A stretch of DNA of 64,000 bases from Variovorax paradoxus (GTDB lineage Bacteria; Pseudomonadota; Gammaproteobacteria; Burkholderiales; Burkholderiaceae_C): the NCBI RefSeq assembly GCF_000834655.1, contig NZ_JXQQ01000008.1:186001-250000 (forward strand), written 5' to 3'. The notes under the pieces are model-generated. The model made no database searches, had not been told where the DNA came from, and worked only from the letters and a program-made list of their open reading frames with translations. The position numbers were made by a program, and so were the translations under genes. Of the stretch, positions 11,067 to 19,087 are shown piece by piece (the first letter of the stretch is position 1; the number at the start of each line of letters is the position of its first letter).

Positions 11067-12338
11067 ATGGGCAAGCTAGTGCTCGGCTGCATCGCCGACG
11101 ATTTCACCGGCGCGACCGACCTCGCCAACAACCTCGTGCGCGCAGGCATGCGCGTGGTGCAGGCCATCGGCGTGCCGGCCACGCCGCTCGATGCGGACGT
11201 CGATGCGGTGGTGGTCGCGCTCAAGTCGCGCACCGTCGCGCCGGCCGAGGCCATTGCGCAATCGCTCGATGCACTGCGCTGGCTGCAGGCGCAGGGCGCG
11301 CGGCAGGTCTACTTCAAGTACTGCTCCACCTTCGACAGCACGCCCCAGGGCAACATCGGCCCGGTCACCGAGGCGCTGATGGACGCGCTGCAGTGCGACT
11401 TCACCGTCGCCACGCCCGCCTTCCCCGACAACAAGCGCACTGTGTTCAAGGGCTACCTCTTCGCGGGCGATGTGCTGCTCAACGAGAGCGGCATGCAGAA
11501 CCATCCGCTCACGCCGATGACCGATGCGAACCTTGTGCGGGTGCTGCAGGCGCAGTGCACGCGCAAGGTGGGGCTGATCGATCACGCCGTGGTGGCGCGC
11601 GGCGTTGCGGCGATCACCGAGCGCATCGCGCAACTCAAGAGCGAAGGCATCTCGATCGCCATCGTCGATGCCGTGTCGAACGACGACCTGCTGCGCCTCG
11701 GCCCGGCGCTTGCGAAGATGCCGCTGGTCACCGCGGGCTCGGGCGTGGCCATCGGCCTGCCGGCGAACTTCGGCCTTGCCCCTTCGTCGCAGGCCAGCGC
11801 ATTGCCGGCAGCGGGCGGGCTGCGCGCGGTCGTGTCGGGCAGCTGCTCGCTCGCCACGAACCGGCAGGTGCTCGACTTCATCCAGCGCGGCGGTGCGGCC
11901 TTGGCGATCGATCCGCTGCGCATCGCGGCGGGCGTCGATGTCGCGGGCGAAGCGCTGGCCTGGGCCGAGCCCCTTGTCGGCAAGCAACCGGTGCTGGTCT
12001 ATTCGACAGCCGAGGCCGGCGCCGTGAAATCGGTGCAGGGCAAGCTCGGTGTCGAAGAGGCCGGTGCGATGGTCGAACGCACCATCGCCGCCATCGCACG
12101 CGGCCTCGTCGACCAGGGCGTGCGCCAACTGGTCGTCGCGGGTGGCGAAACCTCGGGCGCGTGCGTGCAGGCGCTGGGCATCGCGCAGATGCAGATCGGC
12201 CCGCAGATCGACCCCGGCGTGCCGTGGTGCCACGCGCGCGCCGAGGCCGCGCAGGGTGCGGGCGTGCACATCGCGCTCAAGTCCGGCAACTTCGGCGGCG
12301 ACGATTTCTTCACCAAGGCCTTTACAGTGCTGGCATGA
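11067..12338 (+). CDS. otnK: 3-oxo-tetronate kinase (DUF1537 / four-carbon acid sugar kinase)
   Basis: The protein has 423 residues. The N-terminal domain begins GCIADDFTGATDLANNL, the hallmark of the family. The C-terminal nucleotide-binding domain carries VVSGSCSLATNRQV and VVAGGETSGACVQALG. OtnK phosphorylates 3-oxo-tetronate at O4 with ATP. Its stop overlaps the otnC start (ATGA), so kinase and decarboxylase are translationally coupled. This couples formation of the labile phosphorylated 3-oxo acid to its decarboxylation. Confidence 0.92.
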   Translation: MGKLVLGCIADDFTGATDLANNLVRAGMRVVQAIGVPATPLDADVDAVVVALKSRTVAPAEAIAQSLDALRWLQAQGARQVYFKYCSTFDSTPQGNIGPVTEALMDALQCDFTVATPAFPDNKRTVFKGYLFAGDVLLNESGMQNHPLTPMTDANLVRVLQAQCTRKVGLIDHAVVARGVAAITERIAQLKSEGISIAIVDAVSNDDLLRLGPALAKMPLVTAGSGVAIGLPANFGLAPSSQASALPAAGGLRAVVSGSCSLATNRQVLDFIQRGGAALAIDPLRIAAGVDVAGEALAWAEPLVGKQPVLVYSTAEAGAVKSVQGKLGVEEAGAMVERTIAAIARGLVDQGVRQLVVAGGETSGACVQALGIAQMQIGPQIDPGVPWCHARAEAAQGAGVHIALKSGNFGGDDFFTKAFTVLA

Positions 12339-13000
12339 CCGAGAACCAAGCGCGCGAAGAAATCTGCCGGGTCGGCTGCAGCCTGTTCGAGCGCGGCTAC
12401 GTGCATGCGACGGCGGGCAACATCAGCGTGCGGCTGGACGATGGCTTCCTCATCACGCCCACCGATGCCTGCCTCGGTTTTCTCGATCCAGCGCGGCTTG
12501 CGCGGCTCGATGCGGACGGCATGCAGACCGGCGGTGACCGCGCCAGCAAGACCATCGCGCTGCACACGCGCATCTACGCCGCCGCGCGCAAGTTCGATGC
12601 GCAGACGGCCTGCGTGATCCACACGCACAGCACGCACTGCGTCGCGCTCACGCTGAATGCGCCGGGCGACGAACTGCTGCCCGCGCTCACGCCGTATTTC
12701 GTGATGAAGGTCGGCCACGTGCCGCTCATTCCGTACCACCGACCCGGCGCGCCCGAGGCGGCAGAGCAGGTGGCGCAAGCCATCGAACGCTTCGGCGCCG
12801 CGGGCAAGCCCCTTCGCGCCGTGATGCTCGAACGCCTCGGCCCCAACGTGTGGCACGAGACGCCGGCCTCAGCCATGGCCGTGCTCGAGGAACTCGAGGA
12901 AACCGCCAGGCTCCAGATGCTCACCGGCGCCGCAAGGCCCGCGCCGCTGGCTGCCGATCAGATCGATGAACTGCGCACCGCCTTCGGTGCGCGCTGGTAA
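12335..13000 (+). CDS. otnC: 3-oxo-tetronate 4-phosphate decarboxylase (class II aldolase family)
   Basis: The protein has 221 residues and belongs to the class II aldolase/adducin fold. OtnC decarboxylates 3-oxo-tetronate 4-phosphate to dihydroxyacetone phosphate, which enters glycolysis. AGNISVRL near the N-terminus and the zinc-binding VIHTHSTHC motif are present. The usual LLANHGP motif, whose His is the third zinc ligand in class II aldolases, reads MLERLGPNVWHE here, so that His is Leu; a His lies five residues further on. The start overlaps the otnK stop by four bases. Despite the substitution, length and context support an active enzyme. Confidence 0.85.
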   Translation: MTENQAREEICRVGCSLFERGYVHATAGNISVRLDDGFLITPTDACLGFLDPARLARLDADGMQTGGDRASKTIALHTRIYAAARKFDAQTACVIHTHSTHCVALTLNAPGDELLPALTPYFVMKVGHVPLIPYHRPGAPEAAEQVAQAIERFGAAGKPLRAVMLERLGPNVWHETPASAMAVLEELEETARLQMLTGAARPAPLAADQIDELRTAFGARW

Positions 13001-13012
13001 GAAAAGCAACCC

Positions 13013-13831
13013 ATGCCTCAATTCGCCGCCAACCTCTCGATGCTCTATCCGGAGCTCGATTTCCTCGACCGCTTCGATGCCGCCGCCAAGGACGGCTTCA
13101 AGGCCGTCGAGTACCTGTTCCCCTATGCCTTCGCGAAAGAAGAGATCGTCGCGCGCCTGAAGCACAACGGCCTGCAGCAGGTGCTCTTCAATGGCCCGCC
13201 CGGAAATTGGGACGGTGGCGAGCGCGGCCTCGCGTGCCTGCCCGGGCGCGACGCCGAGTTCCGCGAAGGCATCGCCAAGGCCATCGACTACGCCGTGGCA
13301 CTCGACTGCCCGCGCATCCACGTCATGGCCGGCCTCGTGCCGCAAGACCTGCAGCGCGATGCGGTGCGGCCCGTGTACCTGGACAACCTGCGCTTTGCCG
13401 CCGAAGAAGCGGCGAAGGCCGGCCGCGACGTGCTGATCGAGCCGATCAACACGCGCGACATTCCCGGCTTCTTCCTCAACCGACAGGACGAAGCCCACGA
13501 GATCGTCGAGACCGTCGGCGCGCCCAACCTCAAGGTGCAGATGGACCTGTACCACTGCCAGATCGTCGAGGGCGACGTGGCGATGAAGATCCGCAAGTAC
13601 CTGCCCACCGGCCGCGTCGGCCACCTGCAGATCGCCGGCGTGCCCGAGCGCCACGAGCCCGACATCGGCGAGCAGAACTACGGCTATCTCTTCGACGTGA
13701 TCGACGAAGTGTCGAAGCAGAGCGGCTGGCAGGGCTGGGTCGGCTGCGAGTACAAGCCCAGGCGCGGCTCGGAACCCGGCGGCACTTCGGCGGGCCTGGG
13801 CTGGCTGCGCGCACTGCAGCAGCGCGCATGA
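13013..13831 (+). CDS. otnI: 2-oxo-tetronate isomerase (hydroxypyruvate isomerase family)
   Basis: The protein has 272 residues and a xylose-isomerase-like TIM barrel. Recognisable elements are [16 protein letters not shown] at the N-terminus, [15 protein letters not shown] with a metal-binding Glu, and [13 protein letters not shown] with Asp/His ligands, followed by HLQIAG and EYKPRRG. It interconverts 2-oxo- and 3-oxo-tetronate, linking the two dehydrogenases to OtnK. Hydroxypyruvate isomerase (Hyi) is the main alternative; the neighbours favour OtnI. Its stop overlaps the amidohydrolase start by four bases. Confidence 0.88.
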   Translation: MPQFAANLSMLYPELDFLDRFDAAAKDGFKAVEYLFPYAFAKEEIVARLKHNGLQQVLFNGPPGNWDGGERGLACLPGRDAEFREGIAKAIDYAVALDCPRIHVMAGLVPQDLQRDAVRPVYLDNLRFAAEEAAKAGRDVLIEPINTRDIPGFFLNRQDEAHEIVETVGAPNLKVQMDLYHCQIVEGDVAMKIRKYLPTGRVGHLQIAGVPERHEPDIGEQNYGYLFDVIDEVSKQSGWQGWVGCEYKPRRGSEPGGTSAGLGWLRALQQRA

Positions 13832-15024
13832 AGCTAGAGGCGCTGCGCATTCCGGCGCCGCTGCGCGGCTTTGCGGCGGGCGATGCGCAGGTCTTCGACG
13901 TCACGCTCGATGGCGACAAGGTCGCGGCCATCGTGCCCAGCGCCTCGCAGATGCAGGCACGCGGCACGCTGCTGAGCGCGCTGGTCGAGGCGCACGCACA
14001 CATCGACAAGACCTACACGGTGCAGGAAGTGGGCGCGGCACAGGGCAACCTGTTCGCGGCCATCGAGCGCATGGAGAAACACCGCGCCGGCTGGACCGGC
14101 GAAACGCTGCGCCTGCGCATGGAGCGCGCGCTGCACGACGCCTGGCAATCGGGCACGCGCGCGCTGCGCACGCACATCGACTGGGTGCAGCCCGAGCCGC
14201 CGGCCGCGCTGGCCGTGTTCGAAGCACTGCGCGAGGAATGGCGCGGCCGCGTCGAACTGCAGTTCGTCTCGCTCACCCCGCTCGATGTGTTCGCAGACCT
14301 CTCGGCCGGCGAGCGCATCGCCAGCGAAGTGAAGCGCGCGGGCGGCGTGCTCGGCGCGTTCGTCTACCGCAACGAAGGCATCGTCCACACGCTGGGCCGC
14401 GTGTTCGATCTCGCGCAGCACCACGGCCTGGGACTCGATTTCCATGTCGATGAGGGGCTCGATGCCGAAGCCACCGGTCTTCGCAGCATCGCCCAGCTCG
14501 TGCGCGCGCGCGACTTCAAGCGGGGCGTGGTCTGCGGCCACTGCTGCTCGCTCTCGATGCAGGACGACGCGGTCGCCAACGAAACGCTCGCGCTCTGCGC
14601 CGGCGCGGGCCTTCACATCGTCGCGCTGCCGACCACCAACCTCTACCTGCAAGGCGCCTGGGACCGCACCCCCGTGCCGCGCGGCATCACGCGCATCCAC
14701 GAGGCGGCGGCACGGGGCTTGCGTGCGAGCCTGGCAACGGACAACGTGCAGGACGCCTTCTATCCCTACGGCAGCTACGACCTGCTGGAGACCTTCGGCC
14801 TGGGCGTGCAGATGGCGCACCTCGCGCCCGCGGGCGAGTGGCTCGATGCGATCACGGTCAACCCCGCCAAGGCGCTCGGCCTCGCGTGGGACGGCCGCAT
14901 CGCGCCGGGGTGCCCCGCGGACCTGGTGCTGCTCGCGGCCACCGGCGAGCATGAGCTCATCGGGCCGCGCGGGCGCCAGCGCACTGTCATCCGTGCCGGT
15001 CGAATTCTGGAGAAAACACTATGA
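13828..15024 (+). CDS. CodA-like metal-dependent amidohydrolase/deaminase
   Basis: The protein has 398 residues and is related to cytosine deaminase. Visible metal-site motifs match CodA in order: EAHAHIDKT (HxH), FHVDEG (His plus general-acid Glu), GHCCSLS (His) and [13 protein letters not shown] (Asp). It should hydrolyse a cyclic or exocyclic C-N bond, for example an amidine, cyclic amide or deaminable heterocycle; the substrate is unknown. The start ATG overlaps the otnI stop (ATGA) and its own stop overlaps ridA (ATGA). It is therefore coupled to the acid-sugar genes, which is unusual. It may release a sugar acid or ammonia from a nitrogenous precursor. Confidence 0.8.
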   Translation: MKLEALRIPAPLRGFAAGDAQVFDVTLDGDKVAAIVPSASQMQARGTLLSALVEAHAHIDKTYTVQEVGAAQGNLFAAIERMEKHRAGWTGETLRLRMERALHDAWQSGTRALRTHIDWVQPEPPAALAVFEALREEWRGRVELQFVSLTPLDVFADLSAGERIASEVKRAGGVLGAFVYRNEGIVHTLGRVFDLAQHHGLGLDFHVDEGLDAEATGLRSIAQLVRARDFKRGVVCGHCCSLSMQDDAVANETLALCAGAGLHIVALPTTNLYLQGAWDRTPVPRGITRIHEAAARGLRASLATDNVQDAFYPYGSYDLLETFGLGVQMAHLAPAGEWLDAITVNPAKALGLAWDGRIAPGCPADLVLLAATGEHELIGPRGRQRTVIRAGRILEKTL

Positions 15025-15479
15025 GCATGGGCAAGCCAATGGCCAACTACGCCGCCGCGAAACGCGTCGGCGATTTCGTCTTCATGAGCGGCGTGGTCGC
15101 GGTCGATCCGGCCAGGCGCCGAGCGGTCGCAGGCTACGACGACATTCCCGAGGAAGCCCGCACCGCCCTGCAGGGCGTGGGCTACGCCACCGGCCAGATG
15201 TCGGTCGATGTGTTCGAGGCGGCCATCGTCGCGCAGAGCTGGTTCGTGCTCGAGCGCATCCGCCAGATCGCGGCCGAGCATGGCGGCACGATGGACGACG
15301 TGGTCAAGCTCGTGCAGTACTTTCGCCACCTGCCGCACTACGCGTTCTACAACCGCGTGCGCGGCCTCTTCTATCCGGGCGAGCCGCCGGTGAGCACGGT
15401 GGTCGAGGTGTCGCGTTTCCTGCCGGGCGACGAGGTGCTCGTCGAAGTCGAGGCGACGATGTACTTGCCCCGGAAATGA
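15021..15479 (+). CDS. RidA/YjgF/YER057c-family protein (enamine/imine deaminase-like)
   Basis: The protein has 152 residues and a single Rid domain: GDFVFMSGVVAVDP near the N-terminus, a central helix region, and PPVSTVVEVSRFLPGDEVLVEVEATMYLP at the C-terminus. Rid proteins hydrolyse reactive enamines/imines to ketones and ammonia, and catabolic-operon members often do this for a pathway intermediate. The conserved Arg of RidA proper is not at the usual C-terminal position (VEVSRFLPGD), so it may belong to a Rid1-7 subgroup. It is translationally coupled to the amidohydrolase and ends the plus-strand operon. Confidence 0.82.
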   Translation: MSMGKPMANYAAAKRVGDFVFMSGVVAVDPARRRAVAGYDDIPEEARTALQGVGYATGQMSVDVFEAAIVAQSWFVLERIRQIAAEHGGTMDDVVKLVQYFRHLPHYAFYNRVRGLFYPGEPPVSTVVEVSRFLPGDEVLVEVEATMYLPRK

Positions 15480-15483
15480 CCCA

Positions 15484-15497
15484 CCGTTCGGGCTGAG
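15484..15497 (+). repeat. Partial copy of the 15527 inverted-repeat arm
   Basis: CCGTTCGGGCTGAG occurs here immediately after the ridA stop and again as the first 14 bases of the larger inverted repeat at 15527. It looks like a truncated half-element. Confidence 0.6.
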
Positions 15498-15526
15498 CGG
15501 AATCCGCCGCAGCCGACAGCCACTGA

Positions 15527-15586
15527 CCGTTCGGGCTGAGCCTGTCGAAGCCTTGCACGGCGCTTCGACAAGCTCAGCCTGAACGG
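15527..15586. repeat. REP-like inverted repeat between convergent operons
   Basis: The left arm (15527-15552) begins CCGTTCGGGCTGAGCC and ends GTCGAAGCC. The right arm (about 15562-15586) is its reverse complement with two mismatches, separated by about nine bases. It lies between the convergent ridA and tetR genes. The resulting RNA hairpin could block transcription from either side. Similar elements are common between genes in this bacterial group, by general knowledge. Confidence 0.75.
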
Positions 15587-15616
15587 CCGGTGGAACAAGA
15601 TGCCCGGCCAAGGAGG

Positions 15617-16267
15617 CTACTTGACCCCCGCCCCCTTCAGCAGGAAATCCGTCACCTGCTCGATCAGGTAGCGCCGGTCCTTGTCGTCGCCGTCCTGCGC
15701 GGTGTTGCGGAAATACGCGGCCTGCGTCGCGTGGTCCGCGTAGAACTGCGTCACCGCCCAGATGTGGAACAGCACCAGCATCGGGTCGGCCTTGTCCATC
15801 AGGCCCTGGTTCATCCAGTTCTGGATCACCGCGGCCGCCTGGTCGGTGCGCGCCTTGCTCGTGTCCATCATCGTGTTGAGCACCGGCGCGCCGCGCATCA
15901 TCTCGGCGGTGAAGATGCGCGAGCGCAGCGGGTGCTGGAACGAGAACACCATCTTGCGATGGATCAGGTCGCTGAGCACCTTGCGCGGGCCGAAGGCCTC
16001 GTCGCTGAAGCCGAACACCACGATCCAGTCGTTCAGGATGTCCTGCAGCACCAGCCGGTAGAGCGCTTCCTTGCTGTCGATGTAGTAGTGCAGCTGCGCC
16101 TTCGAGAGCCCGGCCTTGTCGGCGATGGCCTGCGTCGTTGCACCGGCCAGTCCTTCGCTCGCGAACACCTCGATGGCGGCCTGGTAGATGACGCCCAGCA
16201 CCTGCGTGTACTTGCGCGAGCGCCCGCGCGTGGCGGGTGCGTCGCTTTCGGCTTCTTCGACACTCAC
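15617..16267 (-). CDS. TetR-family transcriptional regulator
   Basis: The protein has 216 residues starting at GTG 16267, supported by a GTGA overlap with the stop of the upstream reductase gene. The N-terminal TetR helix-turn-helix is clear: AAIEVFASEGLAGATTQAIA followed by AGLSKAQLHYYIDSKEALYRLV (about residues 25-75). The C-terminal ligand domain resembles the RutR-type TetR_C, which senses pyrimidine-related compounds in some members; that resemblance is a weak impression. It is the last gene of the creatininase/ABC operon and probably controls it. A 21-base perfect dyad at 23134-23154, just upstream of the first gene, is a candidate binding site. Confidence 0.88.
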   Translation of the reverse strand: MSVEEAESDAPATRGRSRKYTQVLGVIYQAAIEVFASEGLAGATTQAIADKAGLSKAQLHYYIDSKEALYRLVLQDILNDWIVVFGFSDEAFGPRKVLSDLIHRKMVFSFQHPLRSRIFTAEMMRGAPVLNTMMDTSKARTDQAAAVIQNWMNQGLMDKADPMLVLFHIWAVTQFYADHATQAAYFRNTAQDGDDKDRRYLIEQVTDFLLKGAGVK

Positions 16268-17229
16268 AGCTGCAGCACCAGTTCGAGGCCTTTGGCGCGC
16301 GAGCAGCACAGCGCCACCTTGCTGCGCCGCTCGGTGCCGGTGAGGCAGAAGTCGCGGTGCTCCGCGCCTTCTCCGTCGCCTTCGACCACGCAGGTGCCGC
16401 ACAGCCCCTGCTGGCACGAGACGGGAATGTCGATGCCCACTTCGTGCAGCGCATCGACGGCGGTCTGGTCGGCCGCGACCGGCACCGAGATGCCGCGCTG
16501 CGCAAGCTTCAGCGTGAAGGGCAGGCCGGTGGTGGTGTTGGCGTCGGTAGGCGCGGCGAAGTACTCGGTGTGCAGCGCGTCTTCGGGCCAATCGGTCCCT
16601 GCGGCCGCGTCGCGCACCGCCTGCATGAAGCCGCCCGGGCCGCAGACATAAAGGTGCGTGCCCGGCGCGCGCTCGGCCAGCAACGCCTGCAGGTCGATGC
16701 GTTGCGACGCGTCGCCCTGGTCCAGGTGAAGGCGCAGGTGCGGCGCGAGCGCGGGATCGCGCAGCGCATCGGCAAACGCCAGATGCTCTTCGCTGCGCGC
16801 GAACACGCACAGCGTGAACGACGCACCGCGCGCCGCGAGTGCCTGCGCCATCGCGAGCAGCGGCGTCATGCCGATGCCGCCGGCCATCAGCAGGTGGTGC
16901 GCGGCCTCTTCGCGCAGCGGGAAGGTGTTGCGCGGCGTACTGATCGCGATCAGGTCGCCCTCGCGCACGCGCTCGTGCATCGAGGCCGATCCGCCGCGGC
17001 TCGCAAGCTCGCGCTTCACGCCGATCACATATGAAGGCGCATTCGACGGCGCCCGCGCCAGCGAGTACTGCCGCGAGAACCCGCCGGGCATGTGCACGTC
17101 GATGTGCGCGCCCGCCTCGTACCCCGGCAGCGCGCGTCCCCACGGATGCGCCAGCTCGAAGGCCAGGATCTCCGGCGTCTCGCGCGAGATGCGTTCGACG
17201 CGGACGGTCAGCGTGCGTTCGAGGCTCAT
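16264..17229 (-). CDS. Phthalate/vanillate-type oxygenase reductase (FMN/NAD, 2Fe-2S)
   Basis: The protein has 321 residues. It has an N-terminal flavin-binding barrel with RQYSLA, an NAD-binding domain with GGIGMTPLLAMAQ and CGPGGFM, and a C-terminal plant-type 2Fe-2S domain with CQQGLCGTCVVEG and a fourth Cys (DFCLT). This is class IA reductase architecture (VanB-like), which feeds electrons to a Rieske oxygenase. No oxygenase alpha subunit is present in the window, so the partner is encoded elsewhere or the electron acceptor differs. I chose the ATG at 17229 because upstream residues overlap the preceding gene region and lack homology. Confidence 0.9.
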   Translation of the reverse strand: MSLERTLTVRVERISRETPEILAFELAHPWGRALPGYEAGAHIDVHMPGGFSRQYSLARAPSNAPSYVIGVKRELASRGGSASMHERVREGDLIAISTPRNTFPLREEAAHHLLMAGGIGMTPLLAMAQALAARGASFTLCVFARSEEHLAFADALRDPALAPHLRLHLDQGDASQRIDLQALLAERAPGTHLYVCGPGGFMQAVRDAAAGTDWPEDALHTEYFAAPTDANTTTGLPFTLKLAQRGISVPVAADQTAVDALHEVGIDIPVSCQQGLCGTCVVEGDGEGAEHRDFCLTGTERRSKVALCCSRAKGLELVLQL

Positions 17230-17249
17230 GGTCTGGGTTCTCCCTGCTT

Positions 17250-17840
17250 CTAGATGTTTTGCAGCTTGCGCGAAACGCGCTCGATGAAATGCGTGCGGTC
17301 GCGCGCGGTGACGGCGTTCATGTCGTGCAACTGCAGCCAGGTCACCTTGCAGCGCCAGGCGAACAGCGCGCGCAACCCGCGCGTGAACAGCCGCCGGCCC
17401 GGGTCGCCGATCACCTTGACGAACCAGCGCGGCGATCCGCCCGTGGTTACCACCGTCAGCCGCCGGATGTGCCGCATGCCTGACCTCGCGAGCTGGCCCT
17501 TGCGCTCCGCGGGCAGGAAGGCCACGCCCGGGAGCCACACCCGCTCCAGCCAGCCCTTGAGCATCGAGGGCGGTCCGTGGAACCAGGTGGGGTAGACGAA
17601 CACCAGGTGCTCGGCCCAGAGCAGCGCTTCGACATGCGGCTTCACGCGTTCGCGGATGAGGTCGGGGTTGTCGAGGTAGGCGATGCGCTCTTCGCAGGTG
17701 AGCGTCGGATCGAACCCCTCGGCGTACAGGTCGATGGCCTTGACGGGATGCCGCGGCTCGAGCGCTTCGAGCGCGGTGCGGTAGAGCGCGTGGTTGAAGC
17801 TGTCAGGGTTCGGATGGCAATGGACGACGAGCGTTTTCAT
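17250..17840 (-). CDS. Flavodoxin-fold NAD(P)H oxidoreductase (quinone reductase family)
   Basis: The protein has 196 residues and belongs to the NQO1/MdaB/KefF-type flavodoxin_2 family. HCHPNPDSFNHAL near the N-terminus is the FMN-phosphate-binding loop, and VFVYPTWFHGPPSMLKGWLERV is the classic family signature. It likely performs two-electron reduction of a quinone or another acceptor with NAD(P)H. It lies in the creatininase/ABC operon, 20 bases upstream of the ferredoxin-reductase. Its physiological substrate cannot be read from sequence. Confidence 0.87.
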   Translation of the reverse strand: MKTLVVHCHPNPDSFNHALYRTALEALEPRHPVKAIDLYAEGFDPTLTCEERIAYLDNPDLIRERVKPHVEALLWAEHLVFVYPTWFHGPPSMLKGWLERVWLPGVAFLPAERKGQLARSGMRHIRRLTVVTTGGSPRWFVKVIGDPGRRLFTRGLRALFAWRCKVTWLQLHDMNAVTARDRTHFIERVSRKLQNI

Positions 17841-17870
17841 GAGAGGGCCGGTTCGCCTGATCGGCGAGAC

Positions 17871-17940
17871 GGGGTCAGAGCCCAGGGAACAAAAGGCCGC
17901 GCGGTGCCTTATGGCAACCCAGGCGCCGGCATCTGACCCC
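17871..17940. repeat. Short inverted-repeat-bounded element within the operon
   Basis: GGGGTCAGA (17871-17879) and TCTGACCCC (17932-17940) are perfect inverted termini of a 70-base stretch in the gap between the SBP gene and the flavodoxin gene. GGGGTCAGA-type ends flank small mobile or REP-like elements in many proteobacteria, so this may be a MITE-like remnant. No target duplication was identified. Confidence 0.5.
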
Positions 17941-17993
17941 GGCGCAAGCCCCGCACGACCCACGGGAGAAATCTCGATGCGAATTCCTGCTTC

Positions 17994-19022
17994 TTACTTG
18001 CCGGTGAGCTTCTTGCGAACGTCGAGACCGACGCCCTTGTTCACGAACTGCGTGGTCACGACCTTCGAGAGCTCGACCTCGCCCGTCTTGTAGAGACCGG
18101 CCTTGACCATCTTGTCGTAGAAGTCCTTCACGCGGGCCTCGTCCATCGCGCCGATGCCCTTGGTGAGAGATTCGCCGCTGTCCACGATGCCCATCTTCTT
18201 CATGAGTTCGATGGAGCCTTGCGATGCGGCCACGGGCGAGTCGGGGTTGATCTTGGCGATCATCTCGTTGGCCGCCTTGTTGTCGCCGTAGAGGTAGTTG
18301 TTCCAGCCGACGATCGAGGCCTCGACGAACTTGCGCACCGTCTCGGGCTTGGTCTTGATGAGGTCCGCGCGCGTCTCGATGGTGGTCGAGTAGGTCGAGA
18401 AGCCGTTGTCCGCCAGCAGTTGCACCACGGGATCGAAGCCGGCCTGCGCCTTGATCGACAGCGGCTCCGAAATCGCATAGCCCTGCTGGATCGATTTCTT
18501 GTCCGCCAGGAACGGGCCGACGTTGAAGGTGTAGGGCTTGAGCTGCGAATCCTTGAAGCCGTGCTCGGACTTCATCCACTGCCAGAAGCTGAACTGGCCG
18601 TCCTTGCCGATGAAGGCGACGGGCGCCTTGGTCATGTCCTTGAAGGTGTCGAAGCCCTGGCCCGGATGGGCGAACATGGCCTGCGGGTCCTTCTGGAAGA
18701 AGGCCGCGACCACCACGGTGGGCACGCCGTTCTTCACGTTGTCGAACGACTGCAGCAGGTTGCCGGTCATGAGGAAGTCGACCTTGCCGGCCGGCAGCAT
18801 CGGCCGGTTGTTGACCATCGGGCCGCCCTGCTGGATGTCGACGTCGAGGCCGTACTTCTTGTAGGTGCCGTCGACCAGCGCCTGATAGAAGCCGCCGTGG
18901 CCGGCCTGCGCCTTCCAGTTGGTGGCGAACACCACTTTTTCCTGCGCCTGCGCGGCGAGGGCGGCGCCCGCGAGGGCCAGGCCGAGGACAAGCGGGCGAA
19001 GGTGGAAGGCGGGGATGCGCAT
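17994..19022 (-). CDS. NMT1/THI5-like ABC transporter substrate-binding protein
   Basis: The protein has 342 residues. A signal peptide with core LVLGLALAGAALAAQA is cleaved probably before QEKV. The mature part matches the NitT/TauT-type SBP fold: VVFATNWKAQAGHGGFYQALVDGTYKKYGLDVDI, then VDFLMTGNLLQ and YAISEPLSIK. Such proteins capture small nitrogenous or sulfonated molecules, including pyrimidines. With the ATPase and permease further along it completes an importer, although a FAD oxidase gene is inserted between SBP and permease. Ligand unknown. Confidence 0.88.
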   Translation of the reverse strand: MRIPAFHLRPLVLGLALAGAALAAQAQEKVVFATNWKAQAGHGGFYQALVDGTYKKYGLDVDIQQGGPMVNNRPMLPAGKVDFLMTGNLLQSFDNVKNGVPTVVVAAFFQKDPQAMFAHPGQGFDTFKDMTKAPVAFIGKDGQFSFWQWMKSEHGFKDSQLKPYTFNVGPFLADKKSIQQGYAISEPLSIKAQAGFDPVVQLLADNGFSTYSTTIETRADLIKTKPETVRKFVEASIVGWNNYLYGDNKAANEMIAKINPDSPVAASQGSIELMKKMGIVDSGESLTKGIGAMDEARVKDFYDKMVKAGLYKTGEVELSKVVTTQFVNKGVGLDVRKKLTGK

Positions 19023-19087
19023 GGGGACGTGCTCCTGTGGAGGTTTTGAAAAGTACGGGATGCGGAGACTAAATCTTTTCAGCGTCT

